From assembly GCA_009801015.1 (NCBI GenBank), contig VHZZ01000016.1, positions 349,149-375,944 of the forward strand: DNA of 26,796 nucleotides, written 5' to 3'. Source of the DNA: Silene noctiflora. Lineage: Eukaryota > Streptophyta > Magnoliopsida > Caryophyllales > Caryophyllaceae. Shown in pieces: positions 1 to 10,802 of the stretch (positions within the stretch are counted from its first letter, which is position 1; each line of letters opens with the position of its first letter). Under the pieces are notes generated by a model. That model searched no databases and had not been told where the DNA came from. It was given only the letters and a program-made list of their open reading frames with translations. The position numbers and the translations under genes are program-made.

Positions 1-90
1 AATAAACCTCAGGGGTAGCATAGGCACATTCTTAAAAAGAGGGGTACCATGGACAAAATGACAAACCACAAGGGTACCATGGGAAAAATC
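1..90. repeat. Three-copy ~30-bp tandem repeat, cut by window edge
   Basis: Three successive units carry a (G)GGGTA core at about 12-17, 41-46 and 72-76, so the period is 29-30 bp. The second and third units both read GGGTACCATGG followed by an A-rich stretch. The first unit is diverged (GGGTAGCATAGG). The array may extend left beyond the window. No coding signal is seen. It is either a small minisatellite or the edge of a transposable element. Confidence 0.6.
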
Positions 91-1275
91 CGCTTAATTT
101 ATGTAGATAGTTGAGCTAGCCCAATTCACAATCAGTCAACTTAAATACTTCGAATAAATTTATAATTTTATTAAGGGGTAGAAAAATATACAGTGAATGT
201 CATCCAAATAATATCGCATTTAAATTTTCATGATAACACATTATTAAACCCACAAATTATTACTCAAGACAAGATTATCCGTTTATTGGTAAAACGGATC
301 AAACAAATACCATTTGATAACACAAAATTTTCTAAAAACTAGTAAAGTTTGTCTTTATACTATCATTATATGATACTCCGTACATGTTTTACGAATAAAA
401 CAGCTATATATATCCATCCTAAATAAAATTACCTGTATTTAACCAACGCGTCCAATATAAGTAGACGTCAAAATCAAGAGGGGTAGACTAATGAGTGTGA
501 AAGGACCAAGTCAGTAAAGGCCGTGCAGCAGCCTCCTTCCTACCCTAATTAAGAGTTCTACAAGTCCTCAAAGGGAAGGGGGACATACCAACATTGCATG
601 GTCCATACACCCTTAAAATTTGATGTTGATAACCTATGGCCCCTTGCCAAATATCAATAATTCACACCCTTATAAAAGTTACCAAATTTACTAAACATCG
701 TACATATTGTAAAAATAAAACTAAAATAACCTTTTATTAAATTTGGATGATTAGCTTTGAAATAATATCATAACCACCCTGATTATGACATTTTTGAAAG
801 TTATCACGATCACATATGGGGTGATATTATGTACTAATTATACACTGAATTTCTCATGAAGAAAACAAAAACTCGACATTTAATGCTGTGACCACACGCA
901 GCGACATACTTCGTATCTAATTAGAGTAAAAGAGGGGACTGATGTTTGAACTATTGACTTCATGCGTTAATTTTTAAAACCCAATCATTAAACCGAGGGG
1001 GTCGGATAATATTTTTATATTGAAATATGAAAAATCAACGGGATCCGCTCTGACCATATATGTAATACATGAGCAAGCACATAGACCCCTCAAATCTTTC
1101 AAAGATACATATATGCAAGTATGCAACCCCTTATTTAATAGACCTCCTCATTGGCTTACCACATATTGAGTACTAAAATCATTCTAAAACAAACTAAAAT
1201 TAGTAAGATACCCAAAAGACAAATAAAGTTCCAGCTATCACACACCAAAAAAAAAGCAAAGGAGGAGAAGAAATA
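91..1275. other. Intergenic DNA and promoter side of the bHLH gene
   Basis: No gene is visible. The stretch is AT-rich with scattered stops in all frames. It lies immediately upstream of the UNE10-like start codon and must hold its promoter and 5' UTR, but I could not place a TATA box or transcription start with confidence. I saw no CACGTG G-box here; the nearest one is inside exon 1 at about 1366. Confidence 0.5.
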
Positions 1276-4183
1276 ATGAGTCATTGTATTGTAACAAGTG
1301 GGAATCTTAGGAAGCAAAGACATGAGCTTATTATAAACCAAGTAGATGAGACTAACAGATCTTCTCACGTGGACTTCTTAGACTCTCATGCTCATTCTTT
1401 GTTGCAGGAACCTCTACATAGAAGCTTCTCTCAAACTCTTCCAATGTATGCATTTTTCTTTTTACTGTTCCGACCCCTCCTTACCCTGCAATTTGCAGGA
1501 GCCTGTGTGACATTGGGGTAATGGTCTTGTACATTCCTTCCCATACTAAAGTGTGTGTGTGTGTGTGTGTGCAGGGTAAAATTCTTAATGCAGTTTTCAT
1601 CATGGGTTTTTAAAACAAGGGCAAGATTACGTACATCTGATGCCCTTTACCTCGCCATAGGCGAATAATGTTGTTACTGTTGTAGGAATAATGGTTAGAT
1701 ATCCACTTTACTGATATATATAACTAAGCATCTGTCTGATTTTCACCCTTTTATGGTAGAATCATGTCTCTACATGAATCCCTACCAATCTACCACTAAA
1801 CTGTCCTTCAAATCGAATCAAATTATAGAGTGATTTTCGGGATGTACTGAGTTCTTAGAGGTTGAAATTGATAGTCTTGTCTTCCTAATTTGGCAAAAGG
1901 GTTGTGTGTGACTTTGTAATGAGGTTCCAAGGAGGGAAAACTTATGAAGTTTCGAGTCAGTTCGGTTTTGTATCACTGTCAATGTTAATTGTCTAAGTTT
2001 GGTATGCATTAAATTTGCAGGTCCAATTTTGAGGTAACAGAGCTCACATGGGAAAATGGACAGCTGGCAATGCATGAACTAGGAGGGATTTTTCCTTCTC
2101 CAATCACGGCCACGTCCTCTCCGCCAAAACCCATATGGGTAGGTGACGGTGGTGGTGGGGTCGGTGACACGCTAGAGTCCATAGTTCATCAAGCAGCCTG
2201 TTGCAGCAAACAAGCCCCAAATTTAATACCTGCAATACAGCAGGCAGGTCAGAACATAGAACATGTTGGATCAGTTGCGGCATCCTGTGGCGGTAAAGGG
2301 GCCGAGAAACCTGGCCAAGTACAGAAATCCGGCCCATATCCTCCCTTAGGATCGGTGAAGAAGCGGACACGCTCAGAGACTGAGCATCGTGGTTTGCCCA
2401 ACGACCATGAAAGTGCGTGCGCTAGCGCAAACGCTGCATTTTCTATGGAAAATAATGACACAACTATGATGACATGGTCTTTGGAGTCACCTAGGACTAG
2501 CATAAGGACCAAGACAACCTATGACGACGATTCTGCTGGCCAAGATGGATCGGTACATCAATCTTCTTTCACTTAGAATTCTTTTTTTCTGCCTGCTTCA
2601 CAACTTTCGACTGTAAAAGCTAATGATAAATATAGAAAAATATCATTAAATAACTTACCTTGCCTGTTTTGACTGTATAATTCTTGTCTAAGACTAAGAC
2701 AGACATCCTCAGAAGAGGAAAATACCGATTTCCGAACCATGTAATGCTTGAAACTATAATTATGCATCAGTTACTAGACTATCCGGCGTAGGCAGGAGCA
2801 CAGATGATGTATTTATCGCCAGCTTTGTCTTGTGGCCTTGTGGGTAATATGTAGTTCTTTTGTGACTCAGGAGAACCAAGAGGAAGAGCGAGAGGCTAAA
2901 GGAGAAACAGGTCGGTCCTATACAACAAGAAAAGGGCGGGCAGCTGCTGTTCATAATCAGTCTGAAAGGGTAACATTCATTAAAATTCCTGACTAATTAG
3001 CTACATCTCTCTTAAGGAAACCACTTTCAGATTTCAATTTCACGTAGGAAAATTCACAATAGAACATTCGATGCTTAATGCAAGAAATAATATGTGACAA
3101 AGAAGCGAATTCAGCATTTCTGACTAACAATTCCATGTACAGAGACGGAGAGACAGGATTAACCAAAAGATGAAAGCTCTACAAAAGCTAGTTCCGAATG
3201 CAAGCAAGGTGAAAGCAATGACTAAATTTCTGTATATCAGCTATATTGAACCATGGAAAAGTCTCTTGTAAGGTGATTTTACACAAAGATACTGTAAAAC
3301 CGAAAGTTATTTACCAAGAATCCCGATAAATAAACTTCATAGCAACTACTTCTACTAGGGTAGTTGCCTAGTTGGGTAAATAACGTACAGTTTTACAATA
3401 GTCCTTATGTAAAGCCGCCTTACATAATACTCGTGTTTCAATATAGTCATTTTTTAATAGGAGTTCAAACTTGCAACAGACTGATAAAGCATCAATGTTG
3501 GATGAGGTGATAGAGTACCTAAAACAGCTTCAAGGACAATTGCAGATGATGAGCCATGCAGGTTTTATGCCCCAGGTTATGATGCCTCTAGGGATGCAGC
3601 AACATTTACATCAGATGTCTCTCTTTGCTAGAATGGGAATGGGAATGAGTGCTAGCCTTGGTATGGGGATTGGAATGCTCGAGTCACCAGCATCGCAGTC
3701 AATCCCGTCAATGACGCTACATCCCAATTCTGCCTCGACAATTGTGCCACCAGGCTTTGTTGTCCCCCAAACGATTGCTGCCAACCAAAAAACAGTTTCC
3801 GATCCTGGAACTAGCAGTTCAGCTCATCTGCAGGATTCCTACAATACCCTTCTGGCACAGGCAAGTAAAGCATTGTATCCCAATCGTCTTAAAGTTTAAA
3901 CTAGTACTCCTTCCGATTAAAAAAAACGGAAAGAGCAATGACCCATTTGCCAAGTTTACTTCCGTAATTGCTGCTCATAAGATTTCTTTCACTGTTAAAA
4001 GAGATTTTGATCAACGCTCACTAATATCGTCCACTGTGAATTTCTTTGCAGTCAATGAATTTAGAGCTGTACAATAAGATAGCAGCATTACAGAGGCAGC
4101 AGCAAACACAAGCACAACCAACGAACAGTCGATTACAACAGCCAAATAATCATGTTCAACGAAGTTCAGATTGTAATTTATGA
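1276..4183 (+). CDS. UNE10: PIF-family bHLH transcription factor, UNE10/PIF8-like (six exons)
   Basis: Exons: 1276-1445, 2021-2552, 2871-2969, 3143-3208, 3480-3860 and 4052-4183, joining in frame to 459 codons plus TGA. The exon 1/2 join (AT|GT...AG|G) creates LPMSNFEVTELTWENGQL, which holds the active-phytochrome-binding (APB) core EL-W-NGQ at residues 64-71. Exons 3-5 encode the bHLH domain. Its basic region has His262, Glu266 and Arg270, the H-E-R set that reads G-box/E-box DNA, and the second helix is TDKASMLDEVIEYLKQLQ. A Met/Gly-rich stretch follows, then the conserved tail SMNLELYNKIAALQ. Family knowledge: PIFs are nuclear factors that bind light-activated phytochrome and control light-response genes. 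Resemblance of the bHLH and tail to UNE10 rather than PIF1/3/4 decides the name; paralogue identity is inferred. Exon borders are sequence-read, not transcript-confirmed. The last intron (3861-4051) needs a GC donor. Confidence 0.9.
1551..1571. repeat. (GT)n microsatellite in intron 1 of the UNE10-like gene
   Basis: About ten and a half GT units lie within the first intron (1446-2020). It is a simple-sequence repeat and is probably length-polymorphic. Confidence 0.9.
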
Positions 4184-5890
4184 TATAGAGGCTTCTTAGT
4201 TACTTTGATGCAGTTTTGGTAAATGTAAATGCTTTAGGATATAGATAGCATTTTCCTTCTCGAATATAATCTTATGTCATTTATCAGCATATCTCTGCAA
4301 TATGCAAAGGTATTCTATTTGAACGATGAATATAATAACAAAACATAAAAGTTGAACTAAATTCATTCTCAGTAAATTTCATTACATTCAATAGAGTTTA
4401 GAACAATTCTTTTCAGTAAATTACATTATTCTGTTCGGTACAATTCAGTTCAGTTTAGTTACGCTCTATTTACAATTAGTTTAGTCCCATACAGTTTCGG
4501 TACATTTCAAACCTTCCCTGTCACTGAATCACTGCACAATACCTACTGCAATAATGCAAGTTGCAACCAGACAGTTTACCTGATATATTGACAAACAATA
4601 GATCAAGTAGCATGAACAGTCATATAATGTGGTAAAACAAGGACAGAATAAAGACAAAGTGAGAAAGTTACAGCTCTTGAGAATTCATAAAGTGAGCAGT
4701 ACAAGAAATTCAGTTATCATTCATATAGTTTCAGATTTCACTCCAGAGAATCAAAAAAATTTTCAGAAAATCTTTCACAAAACAGGTTTACATCATTACT
4801 TCTGTAAACTAGAGCCTAAATTTTGACTCGGCCTAAATAGCCTGAACACGAAAAAGATCGAGTCCCACTTGACCTAGTGGGGTATTTTAAACCGATAAAG
4901 CCAGAACACGATAAGACTCGACAAAAATAAGACACGAGTCACCCGATTGCCACTATTGTGTAAACCTATTATAACTATATTCAAAATATTAGAAAGTCTA
5001 TCCAAATCTTATAAGTTTTCATGAAAAGCATACACACTTTTTTACTTTCAGTTAGTGGGTATAAAGGCTGGAAAAACTTAAAGTCAGCTCATTTCTCAAA
5101 TTCAAGAACAAACTTTACAAGTACAGAAAGAGAGGTGGTTGGAGCATCACTTCCAAGTTCCAATAGCAAGTTGGTGGACCAAAAACATTAAAGCAAAATA
5201 TAAGGGAGGATAAGAGAATCCATTTCAAAGCATAGCACATAAAACCCACCTTAGCCAAACAGTTGTACACCACAAATTTGATATGCTCATCATATAAGTG
5301 GGGCCATATGCTTGTATCCTGAAATATTAAATAGATTTCACTTGAACTAGGAAAACGGTGTCTGAATAACTTAGTGAGAAACCGTCTCTCACAAGTTTTT
5401 GTCCGTACTGAACTACGGTCTCAAAATATATACTTGTATTATGATTTGGTAAAATATACTGTACAAGTGTACAACAGTAAAAAATTACAGGCAGCAGTTG
5501 AACTTCATGTATAGAAAAGAAAAATACAGAGATTATGACCTGTGTAGGCTGTATTGCTGCATGACCTTTTCTTGGTTGTGGAAGCACCATATCATTGTGC
5601 TGCAACACTAAGATCATCGATGATCATGTAATCAGATAAACAGAAAGCAATAAGAGTATATACCCGATTAAGGATCATAAATTATTGGTTTCCATGGCAA
5701 AAAAAAGTTTCTTAATCTTCCATGAAACAATGTCCTTCAATTAAAGGCATGGATTAGCAACTACAGTAACAGACTTAAAGTAGCTCTCAGCCGAAAAACA
5801 TTCACAAGATGTGAATTAGTACACACAATAACTGCCCAAAAATGTGCTTCCCTCTATTAGAAGTAATTTACCGAGTAGGCGAGTACTACC
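4184..5890. other. Intergenic: bHLH 3' UTR and diverged repeats
   Basis: The first few hundred bases are probably the 3' UTR of the UNE10-like gene. From about 4340 to 4510 the sequence iterates degenerate TTCAGTTCAGTTTAG-like words. From about 4825 to 4945 it holds another iterated stretch (ACTCGGCC, GAACACGA, GACTCGAC). Around 5370-5425 it has AACCGTCTCTCAC and ACGGTCTC motifs typical of a short inverted-repeat transposon. The small ORFs here (4629-4826 and 5327-5617) resemble nothing I know. Confidence 0.5.
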
Positions 5891-5897
5891 CTCATCA

Positions 5898-6098
5898 CAA
5901 ATTTATTGCCTCCGTCTGACCTTAATGGTCAACCCAAGTCAGTTTTAAATACTCCGAATCAATTTGTCCGATATAAATAGAGATACAATGGAAATGTTAT
6001 CAAATTTTAATTACCAAGACACATATTTTGATATCGATCATAGTTTGACATCAGTTGAACTGTCAAAGTCAAATGAGGACAACATAAATGGGATGCAG
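5898..6098. mobile_element. Possible diverged Stowaway-like MITE
   Basis: The left part reads GCCTCCGTCTGACC and the right part ends AACATAAATGGGATGCAG, a weakened version of the CTCCCTCCGTCCC...GGGATGGAG ends of the intact element at 7118-7304. The internal sequence (AAATGAGGACAACATAAATGGGATG) also resembles the right end of that element. Ends are too eroded to fix exact borders or a TA duplication. Confidence 0.4.
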
Positions 6099-6120
6099 AA
6101 TATATATATATATATATACA
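6098..6120. repeat. (TA)n microsatellite
   Basis: About nine TA units follow directly after the diverged MITE-like block. Confidence 0.8.
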
Positions 6121-6199
6121 GTAAGTAGAAATACTTCCCTTATTTTCCGATTCCTCTCCAAAAATTTCACCACTCATCTTTGACCTATGGAAGTACTTC

Positions 6200-6386
6200 T
6201 TATAGTAGATGAGTACACATGAAGAGAAACAAAGAAGATGCTCTGGCAGTATTCTGGAGCAAGGCTGCCTATTTATGTCCTACAAGGCTACAACTGTTAA
6301 TCCTCAGATGTTCAATCCCATACCTAACAACCTAACAGGTTCAAGTCCCTTGCAAATTTTTTTTAAAAAAAAAAAAAAAAAAAAAA
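6200..6386 (+). repeat. Possible SINE-like fragment ending in a poly-A tract
   Basis: A box-B-like word, GGTTCAAGTCC (about 6338-6348), lies shortly before a run of Ts and then 22 consecutive As (6365-6386). A tRNA-like internal promoter word plus a 3' A-tail is the layout of a tRNA-derived SINE. No clear box A and no flanking target duplication were found, so this stays tentative. Confidence 0.25.
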
Positions 6387-7117
6387 CTTAATTCTGACAT
6401 GTTCCCAATGTCAAGAACAGTTTGATAGTTGACAAAAACTTATACGAGACGGCCTTACATGTATGTCCGACCCATTAAGTATATAATGACAGAACATGAT
6501 CTTATCCAAATCGGGTTGAATAAAACCGCAGTCTGCAATGGCCGAAATGCATTGGTTAGGATATAAGGTCTCTAAATGTCTACCTTTTTGTATGCAGTAT
6601 TTCAAAATAAACAAATATGTCCAAAACAACATGACCAATTCTAATTATTAAGCTATCTCTCTACATTGAACCATTCTCTCCAATATCTGACAGTCTGGAA
6701 CAGCACCTGTGCACCTGTAACCTCAATTATCAAAGTATGACAACTCTCACCTAATGTTCATGGGTCTCCAGTTTCTGTATAAACTATTTCTAATGGTTTT
6801 AAGGTTTAATACTTTACTCAAGGCGAGTAAGCAGGAACGTCTAGGCAACAAGCCAACAACTTATGATTGGTGTCCTAACTCTAACAGATGACTGACTATA
6901 TTCGAAGTTGTTTCCTTTGTGTCTCAGCGATCATGGTATTAAATTTGGACAGATACCGTGTTGCAACAGTCGTAAAAGTTTTGAAGATCACCATGGCCTC
7001 ATTTTAATGCCTTACTAGCCAGATCACCAACAGTCGTAAAGAAAAAAAACTTGATATTGTATCACCAAGTTGATCATGTAAATTGCACAATGATGTCAGA
7101 TGAAAGTATATCTTGTA
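6387..7117. other. Intergenic, no recognised gene
   Basis: AT-rich sequence with stops in all frames. A GAGACGGCC word at about 6446 hints at another eroded short transposon. The segment just before the MITE (7087-7110) is almost repeated inside it (7197-7219). Confidence 0.5.
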
Positions 7118-7304
7118 CTCCCTCCATCCATCCCATTTACGATGTTCCATTTCCATAAGGTCCTTCCCCAAATAATGTGCCCCTTCTCGAAACTGGACAA
7201 TGATGTCAGATGAAGTATAAAGTCAAGAAGTAATGACATTTCATCACTAAATCTTACATCTGACCTTTAGTCAAATGAGAACAACATTAACGGGATGGAG
7301 GAAG
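7118..7304. mobile_element. Stowaway-type MITE (Tc1/mariner-related)
   Basis: The left end reads CTCCCTCCATCCATCCC and the right end reads ACGGGATGGAGGAAG. These are inverted matches to the classic plant Stowaway terminus, and both are bordered by TA (7116-7117 and 7305-7306), the target site of this superfamily. The ~187-bp length fits and there is no coding capacity. It would need a mariner-like transposase elsewhere in the genome to move. Confidence 0.8.
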
Positions 7305-7670
7305 TAACAGTCAGTGACAATAAATATGGAGAGTAGCAGAAAAGCACTGTCCATTAAGAGCAAACGATACAGCCTCTTAAGATAAGATCGTTTCAAAGAT
7401 CAGGAAAAACAGCTCCAAAAATAATGGCCGAGTATAGTCATATATGAGATATCAAATACACTTGGATGAGCAAATATGAAAATAAAGGGCATAAACTAGG
7501 TAAGAAAGTTGAAAACTATTTCCCAGACTTTAATCACGAAAACAAATCCTTCTGAACTTTGCTAGACCTACTCAACAATCACACCACATTGTAGCTCCGT
7601 GTAGCCTTTCAAAAAGCTACCGTATTATATACATAAAGGGAGCTACAATAATGCTTACCAGTATTTAGTA
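7305..7670. other. Probable 3' UTR and downstream of the calmodulin-binding gene
   Basis: No ORF. On the minus strand this lies just past the TGA of the calmodulin-binding gene, so its 3' UTR and poly-A site should be here. No unambiguous polyadenylation signal was fixed. Confidence 0.4.
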
Positions 7671-9251
7671 TCAGGAAGCACTAGTCTCGACCAAAGGTTT
7701 GCGATCACGGAAGGACATCACAGTTTCAAAAGCACCAACAAGAGCTTTGACCTTACTTTTCCTTGTTTTGACAAGCTTGCTTGCAGTTTCTTCAATAACG
7801 TTGTTCATGTCTACATTGTCCTTTTTAGCAGAACCCTCTTGCCGTCTTAGCTGAACTTTCTCATGTTCTGGTCTAGTATCACGTGATTCATTACCCGTAT
7901 CGTTGTTCTTCAAGTTCTTATCATCAGCTTTACCATTTTGATCCTCTCCCAGAATTTTTCCTCTCTTAAAACGGAGTTTGCGTGGAGAATTACTTGCAGC
8001 TTGAAGATTCACCACTGTCCCTCTTTTAAATTTTACTTTCCAGGCTGAACCATCCTTCTCTTCTGAACGGCTTATTCCTGTCTTTTTAACCTTTGGCTTG
8101 ATATTGACAGCTTCTTTTGCTCTTGGTGTATTTATTTTAGATCCGCCCTCTTCTGTTGATGGGCCCAGCCCACGATCACCTCTAGGATGAACAGTCCGTC
8201 GTGCTGCAGAGGAAGCAGACTTCGACGTGGATGTCAGGGAAAATGATGGCAGACCAAATCGGCTTCCTTTTCTAGTAACATTAGATTTTCTGGGTTTAGC
8301 AGGACTACTTGGAGACTCTTCATTGGAGAGCAGATTTGGTTTCTCACGCACATCACTAGATGTGCTCACTTTGGTGTCTTCTGTACTACTCATACGCCTT
8401 GAACGGGAGAAACTCTTAAAATCCTTGTAAAGTCTTGCCCTGATGCTTCCAGATTTCTTCAGAAGTGTCCCTGGGGAGTTCGTCACTGTCTCCTTTGCCT
8501 TAACCTTTTTACTATCACTGGAGCTGCCTGCTTCCTTTGAAGTAATATCTTTATCTTTTTGACTGGATTTGTCCTTTGTTGTTTTCTTGGCAGCTGGAAT
8601 GTCGATTTTACTTCTGCCGAATGAACTCCAAGGACTGCGAACTGAGGGTGGTTTTACTTCAGCTTGGACGTTCTTCAACTTTGACTGAGGTGAAGCTACC
8701 TTTTTAGGAGAATTTGTGCTGTCGGTTTTGGACGAAGGATTTCTCGGTTTTTTATCCACTGTCGAGCCAGGAAGAGAGAGGCGGCGGTTCAATTCTTTGT
8801 CCTTAATTTCTTTCTCTTTCACGGTTCTTGCGAGGTTCTCACCACTAGTTGTCCTCTTTAAAGGCCGATTCTCTCTAATTATTCCCATGAGAGGTTTCTT
8901 GGGTGTTCTCTCAAACTCGTGCTTGTGACCATATTTGCAAGCATCGTGACAGGAACCGGTTGAAGCACGACGATAACGAGAACGAACAGTAACCTTGTGG
9001 TCCGGAGATGGCTTTTTGATTGTGCTATCTCCAATTTGATTATCCCGTTTCAAATCTTCACCTTCTTCCTTCACTACATCAGCAGTATCGTCACTCAGTC
9101 TATCTGTGCTTTCAGAAGTAGCAACATCGCAATCCGTATCCCTCTGTTCACTTGGCTCTACCTCATGAGAACCAATATTTTTCACTGTAACATCAGTTTC
9201 AGGCTGCAGTTCTTCTGATGCAATGGTTTTGTCAATGTTTTCGTCTGCCAT
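7671..9251 (-). CDS. Plant calmodulin-binding protein (PF07839-type domain)
   Basis: A 526-residue, intronless, very basic and Ser/Lys-rich protein that looks mostly disordered. The recognisable parts are at the two ends. Near residues 95-114 is a Cys/His motif, STGSCHDACKYGHKHEFE, conserved in this plant family (Cys101, Cys105). At residues ~407-435 are WKVKFKRG and LRFKRGK basic motifs. The C-terminus (~484-520) has the amphipathic basic helix SKVKALVGAFETVMSF, the calmodulin-binding segment. Family knowledge: such proteins bind Ca2+/calmodulin in vitro; cellular role is poorly known. The acidic N-terminal ~80 residues contrast with the basic middle. The start at 9251 is the first Met and follows a probable 5' UTR intron acceptor 30 bases upstream. 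No break is seen. I do not assign a symbol because Arabidopsis has several similar members. Confidence 0.88.
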   Translation of the reverse strand: MADENIDKTIASEELQPETDVTVKNIGSHEVEPSEQRDTDCDVATSESTDRLSDDTADVVKEEGEDLKRDNQIGDSTIKKPSPDHKVTVRSRYRRASTGSCHDACKYGHKHEFERTPKKPLMGIIRENRPLKRTTSGENLARTVKEKEIKDKELNRRLSLPGSTVDKKPRNPSSKTDSTNSPKKVASPQSKLKNVQAEVKPPSVRSPWSSFGRSKIDIPAAKKTTKDKSSQKDKDITSKEAGSSSDSKKVKAKETVTNSPGTLLKKSGSIRARLYKDFKSFSRSRRMSSTEDTKVSTSSDVREKPNLLSNEESPSSPAKPRKSNVTRKGSRFGLPSFSLTSTSKSASSAARRTVHPRGDRGLGPSTEEGGSKINTPRAKEAVNIKPKVKKTGISRSEEKDGSAWKVKFKRGTVVNLQAASNSPRKLRFKRGKILGEDQNGKADDKNLKNNDTGNESRDTRPEHEKVQLRRQEGSAKKDNVDMNNVIEETASKLVKTRKSKVKALVGAFETVMSFRDRKPLVETSAS

Positions 9252-9565
9252 CTTTTATCGAACAAGTACTTGCTAAATGGAACCCTAAAGCAATAGAAAC
9301 TACATATTAGATTGAGGAATGCTAAGACGGAAACAAGTTATGTACACATCCACTAATAAAGCTCAACCTTCGATAACAAATTAGAAATCTATAAAACGAA
9401 AAAAAACACTGGTGTAACATAACAGCAATCCATATGTAAGAAAATAAAACTTTGAATGCACAAAGGCATAAGAAATACTTCAAAAATCAGAACTCAAATG
9501 CGCTCAAATAAGAAGATGAACATGGGAAAACTGGCGATACCATGATATTAAGCAACAGACATACT

Positions 9566-9606
9566 AATAGAATGTAAGAAATGCAGTAAATTATTTACAT
9601 TCTATT
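9566..9606. repeat. Perfect 12-bp inverted repeat (hairpin)
   Basis: AATAGAATGTAA at 9566-9577 is followed after 17 bases by its exact reverse complement at 9595-9606. It lies in the probable 5' UTR intron. It could be the relic of a tiny MITE; no function is implied. Confidence 0.7.
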
Positions 9607-10336
9607 ACATACATCATATATGACTCCTGACTATGAACAGACTTTAAAATCTTCCTTTTTATCAGGTCACTTTTGGTCCTACAGGTACTATTTAAAGAAA
9701 AAAGGCTGCAGCAAACGACAAAGGGTCTCGTCCTCGCAAGTCGCAAGGTACATACAATGATACAATGAGGATGTAGGAACTAGTACTTCCGCTAATTCGA
9801 TGAGCAAGGCCCCGGCCCAATCGACTTTGCAATGAGGAGAAAAAAGTCGAATGAGGCTTATCATTGACACAAGGAGTAGAAAGTAAGCAACAAAACCCTT
9901 TTCAGTTGGGTTGAGCTTCACATTTGCCTAAGCAAAAATGTCACACCAACCTCTACCTAACACCGACTTCAAACCTAGCTCAAACTTTTCACCCAATCCT
10001 CTCTAAGACTACAGGCATAAGTAGGCACAAATGCAGGTTCCCGCACACGTTTCGACAACTTCTAGATCAAATATACAGGCAAACGCGATAATAACAAATT
10101 TATGCAAGACAATCTCGTATCCTCTACTTCAAAAAAAATCAATAACCTATTTTACCTAATCATGTTAAACTGGTCAACAAAATCACTAAGAAATGGTAAG
10201 CAATTATGGGGTGCTTGAAAACCGTTCGAATCAACTTTATACATTGGTCAAACAAAGCACAAAGCAATAAAAAAAAAAGGGAATCAACCAAAAATGGTAT
10301 TGACATCTCCCAATTCAAATAATTTTACGACAAATA

Positions 10337-10424
10337 CTCTCTTCGTCCCAATCACTATTTGCCTCCTACCTTCTTTCGTGAGTCATATTTTAATCAAAGA
10401 TAAACAAATAATCGAGATGATGAG
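10337..10424. mobile_element. Short Stowaway-like MITE (~88 bp)
   Basis: The left end CTCTCTTCGTCCCAATCA and the right end AAACAAATAATCGAGATGATGAG are diverged inverted matches. Both are bordered by TA (10335-10336 and 10425-10426). The right half resembles the element at 25589-25769, which has AAACAAATGACCGAGACGGAGGGAG. It looks like an internally deleted copy of the same family. Confidence 0.55.
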
Positions 10425-10685
10425 TAATCAAATGCCCATAATCCATATCATAAACCCCAAACAAATAAAACATACAATTTTTTTCTATATTATCACAAAC
10501 CCATTTGCACCCATCAATCAAAAAATGGTAAACAACACGAATCATCAACAAAGTTTTAATCTTTCAGTCATCAATCAATCAAAATAAACCCTAAATGAAA
10601 AGGGTCAAAAACAAAAACCCAAAAGGGTGAAAGAATCAATAGTTCACAATCATCAATTCAATTCATCACCCAATAGGCCTCTTAT

Positions 10686-10752
10686 CCTACTAGTTTAAAC
10701 AAAGGTATCATGACAATAAGTCACGGGTTCGAATCCCCTCCCTCCATATATT
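10686..10752 (+). repeat. tRNA-derived (SINE-like) 3' half with box B
   Basis: CACGGGTTCGAATCCCCTCCCTCC forms a good T-arm (GGG TTCGAAT CCC) like a pol III box B, but there is no matching acceptor strand, D-arm or anticodon arm upstream. It is therefore not a functional tRNA. It is best read as part of a tRNA-derived retroelement or a decayed tRNA copy. Confidence 0.35.
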
Positions 10753-10802
10753 GTATTGGCCTTACGACTCATTTGACAAACAATGATCAATTCATCATAT
10801 AC

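Larger units (their letters stand above)
9285..10802 (-). other. Probable 5' UTR intron of the calmodulin-binding gene
   Basis: On the minus strand a donor CAACAAG|GTATATG sits at 10803/10802 and a pyrimidine-rich acceptor TTGCTTTAG|GG at 9285/9284, about 30 bases before the ATG. The leader exon would start at 10803 and run to somewhere near 11000, where the sequence is C/T-rich on that strand. The intron contains a mini-MITE, a tRNA-like word and a 12-bp perfect hairpin. Both splice sites fit consensus but are inferred. Confidence 0.4.

Noticed and set aside
1446-1521. Extending exon 1 to the donor at 1516 (GG|GTAATGG)
   Set aside because: It also keeps the frame but inserts a hydrophobic segment; the AT|GTATGC donor at 1445 recreates the conserved PMSN(F/Y)EV-ELTWENGQ junction.
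2104-2512. Minus-strand ORFs of 87-88 residues
   Set aside because: They are antisense to exon 2 of the UNE10-like gene, whose plus-strand reading is strongly supported.
3742-4077. 111-residue plus-strand ORF
   Set aside because: Off-frame reading across exon 5 and the GC-AG intron; it has no conserved motif.
10294-10587. 97-residue plus-strand ORF
   Set aside because: Spans the mini-MITE and AT-rich sequence inside a probable intron; low complexity and no recognised motif.
10686-10752. Functional tRNA gene
   Set aside because: Only the T-arm is convincing; acceptor pairing, D-arm and anticodon stem cannot be formed.
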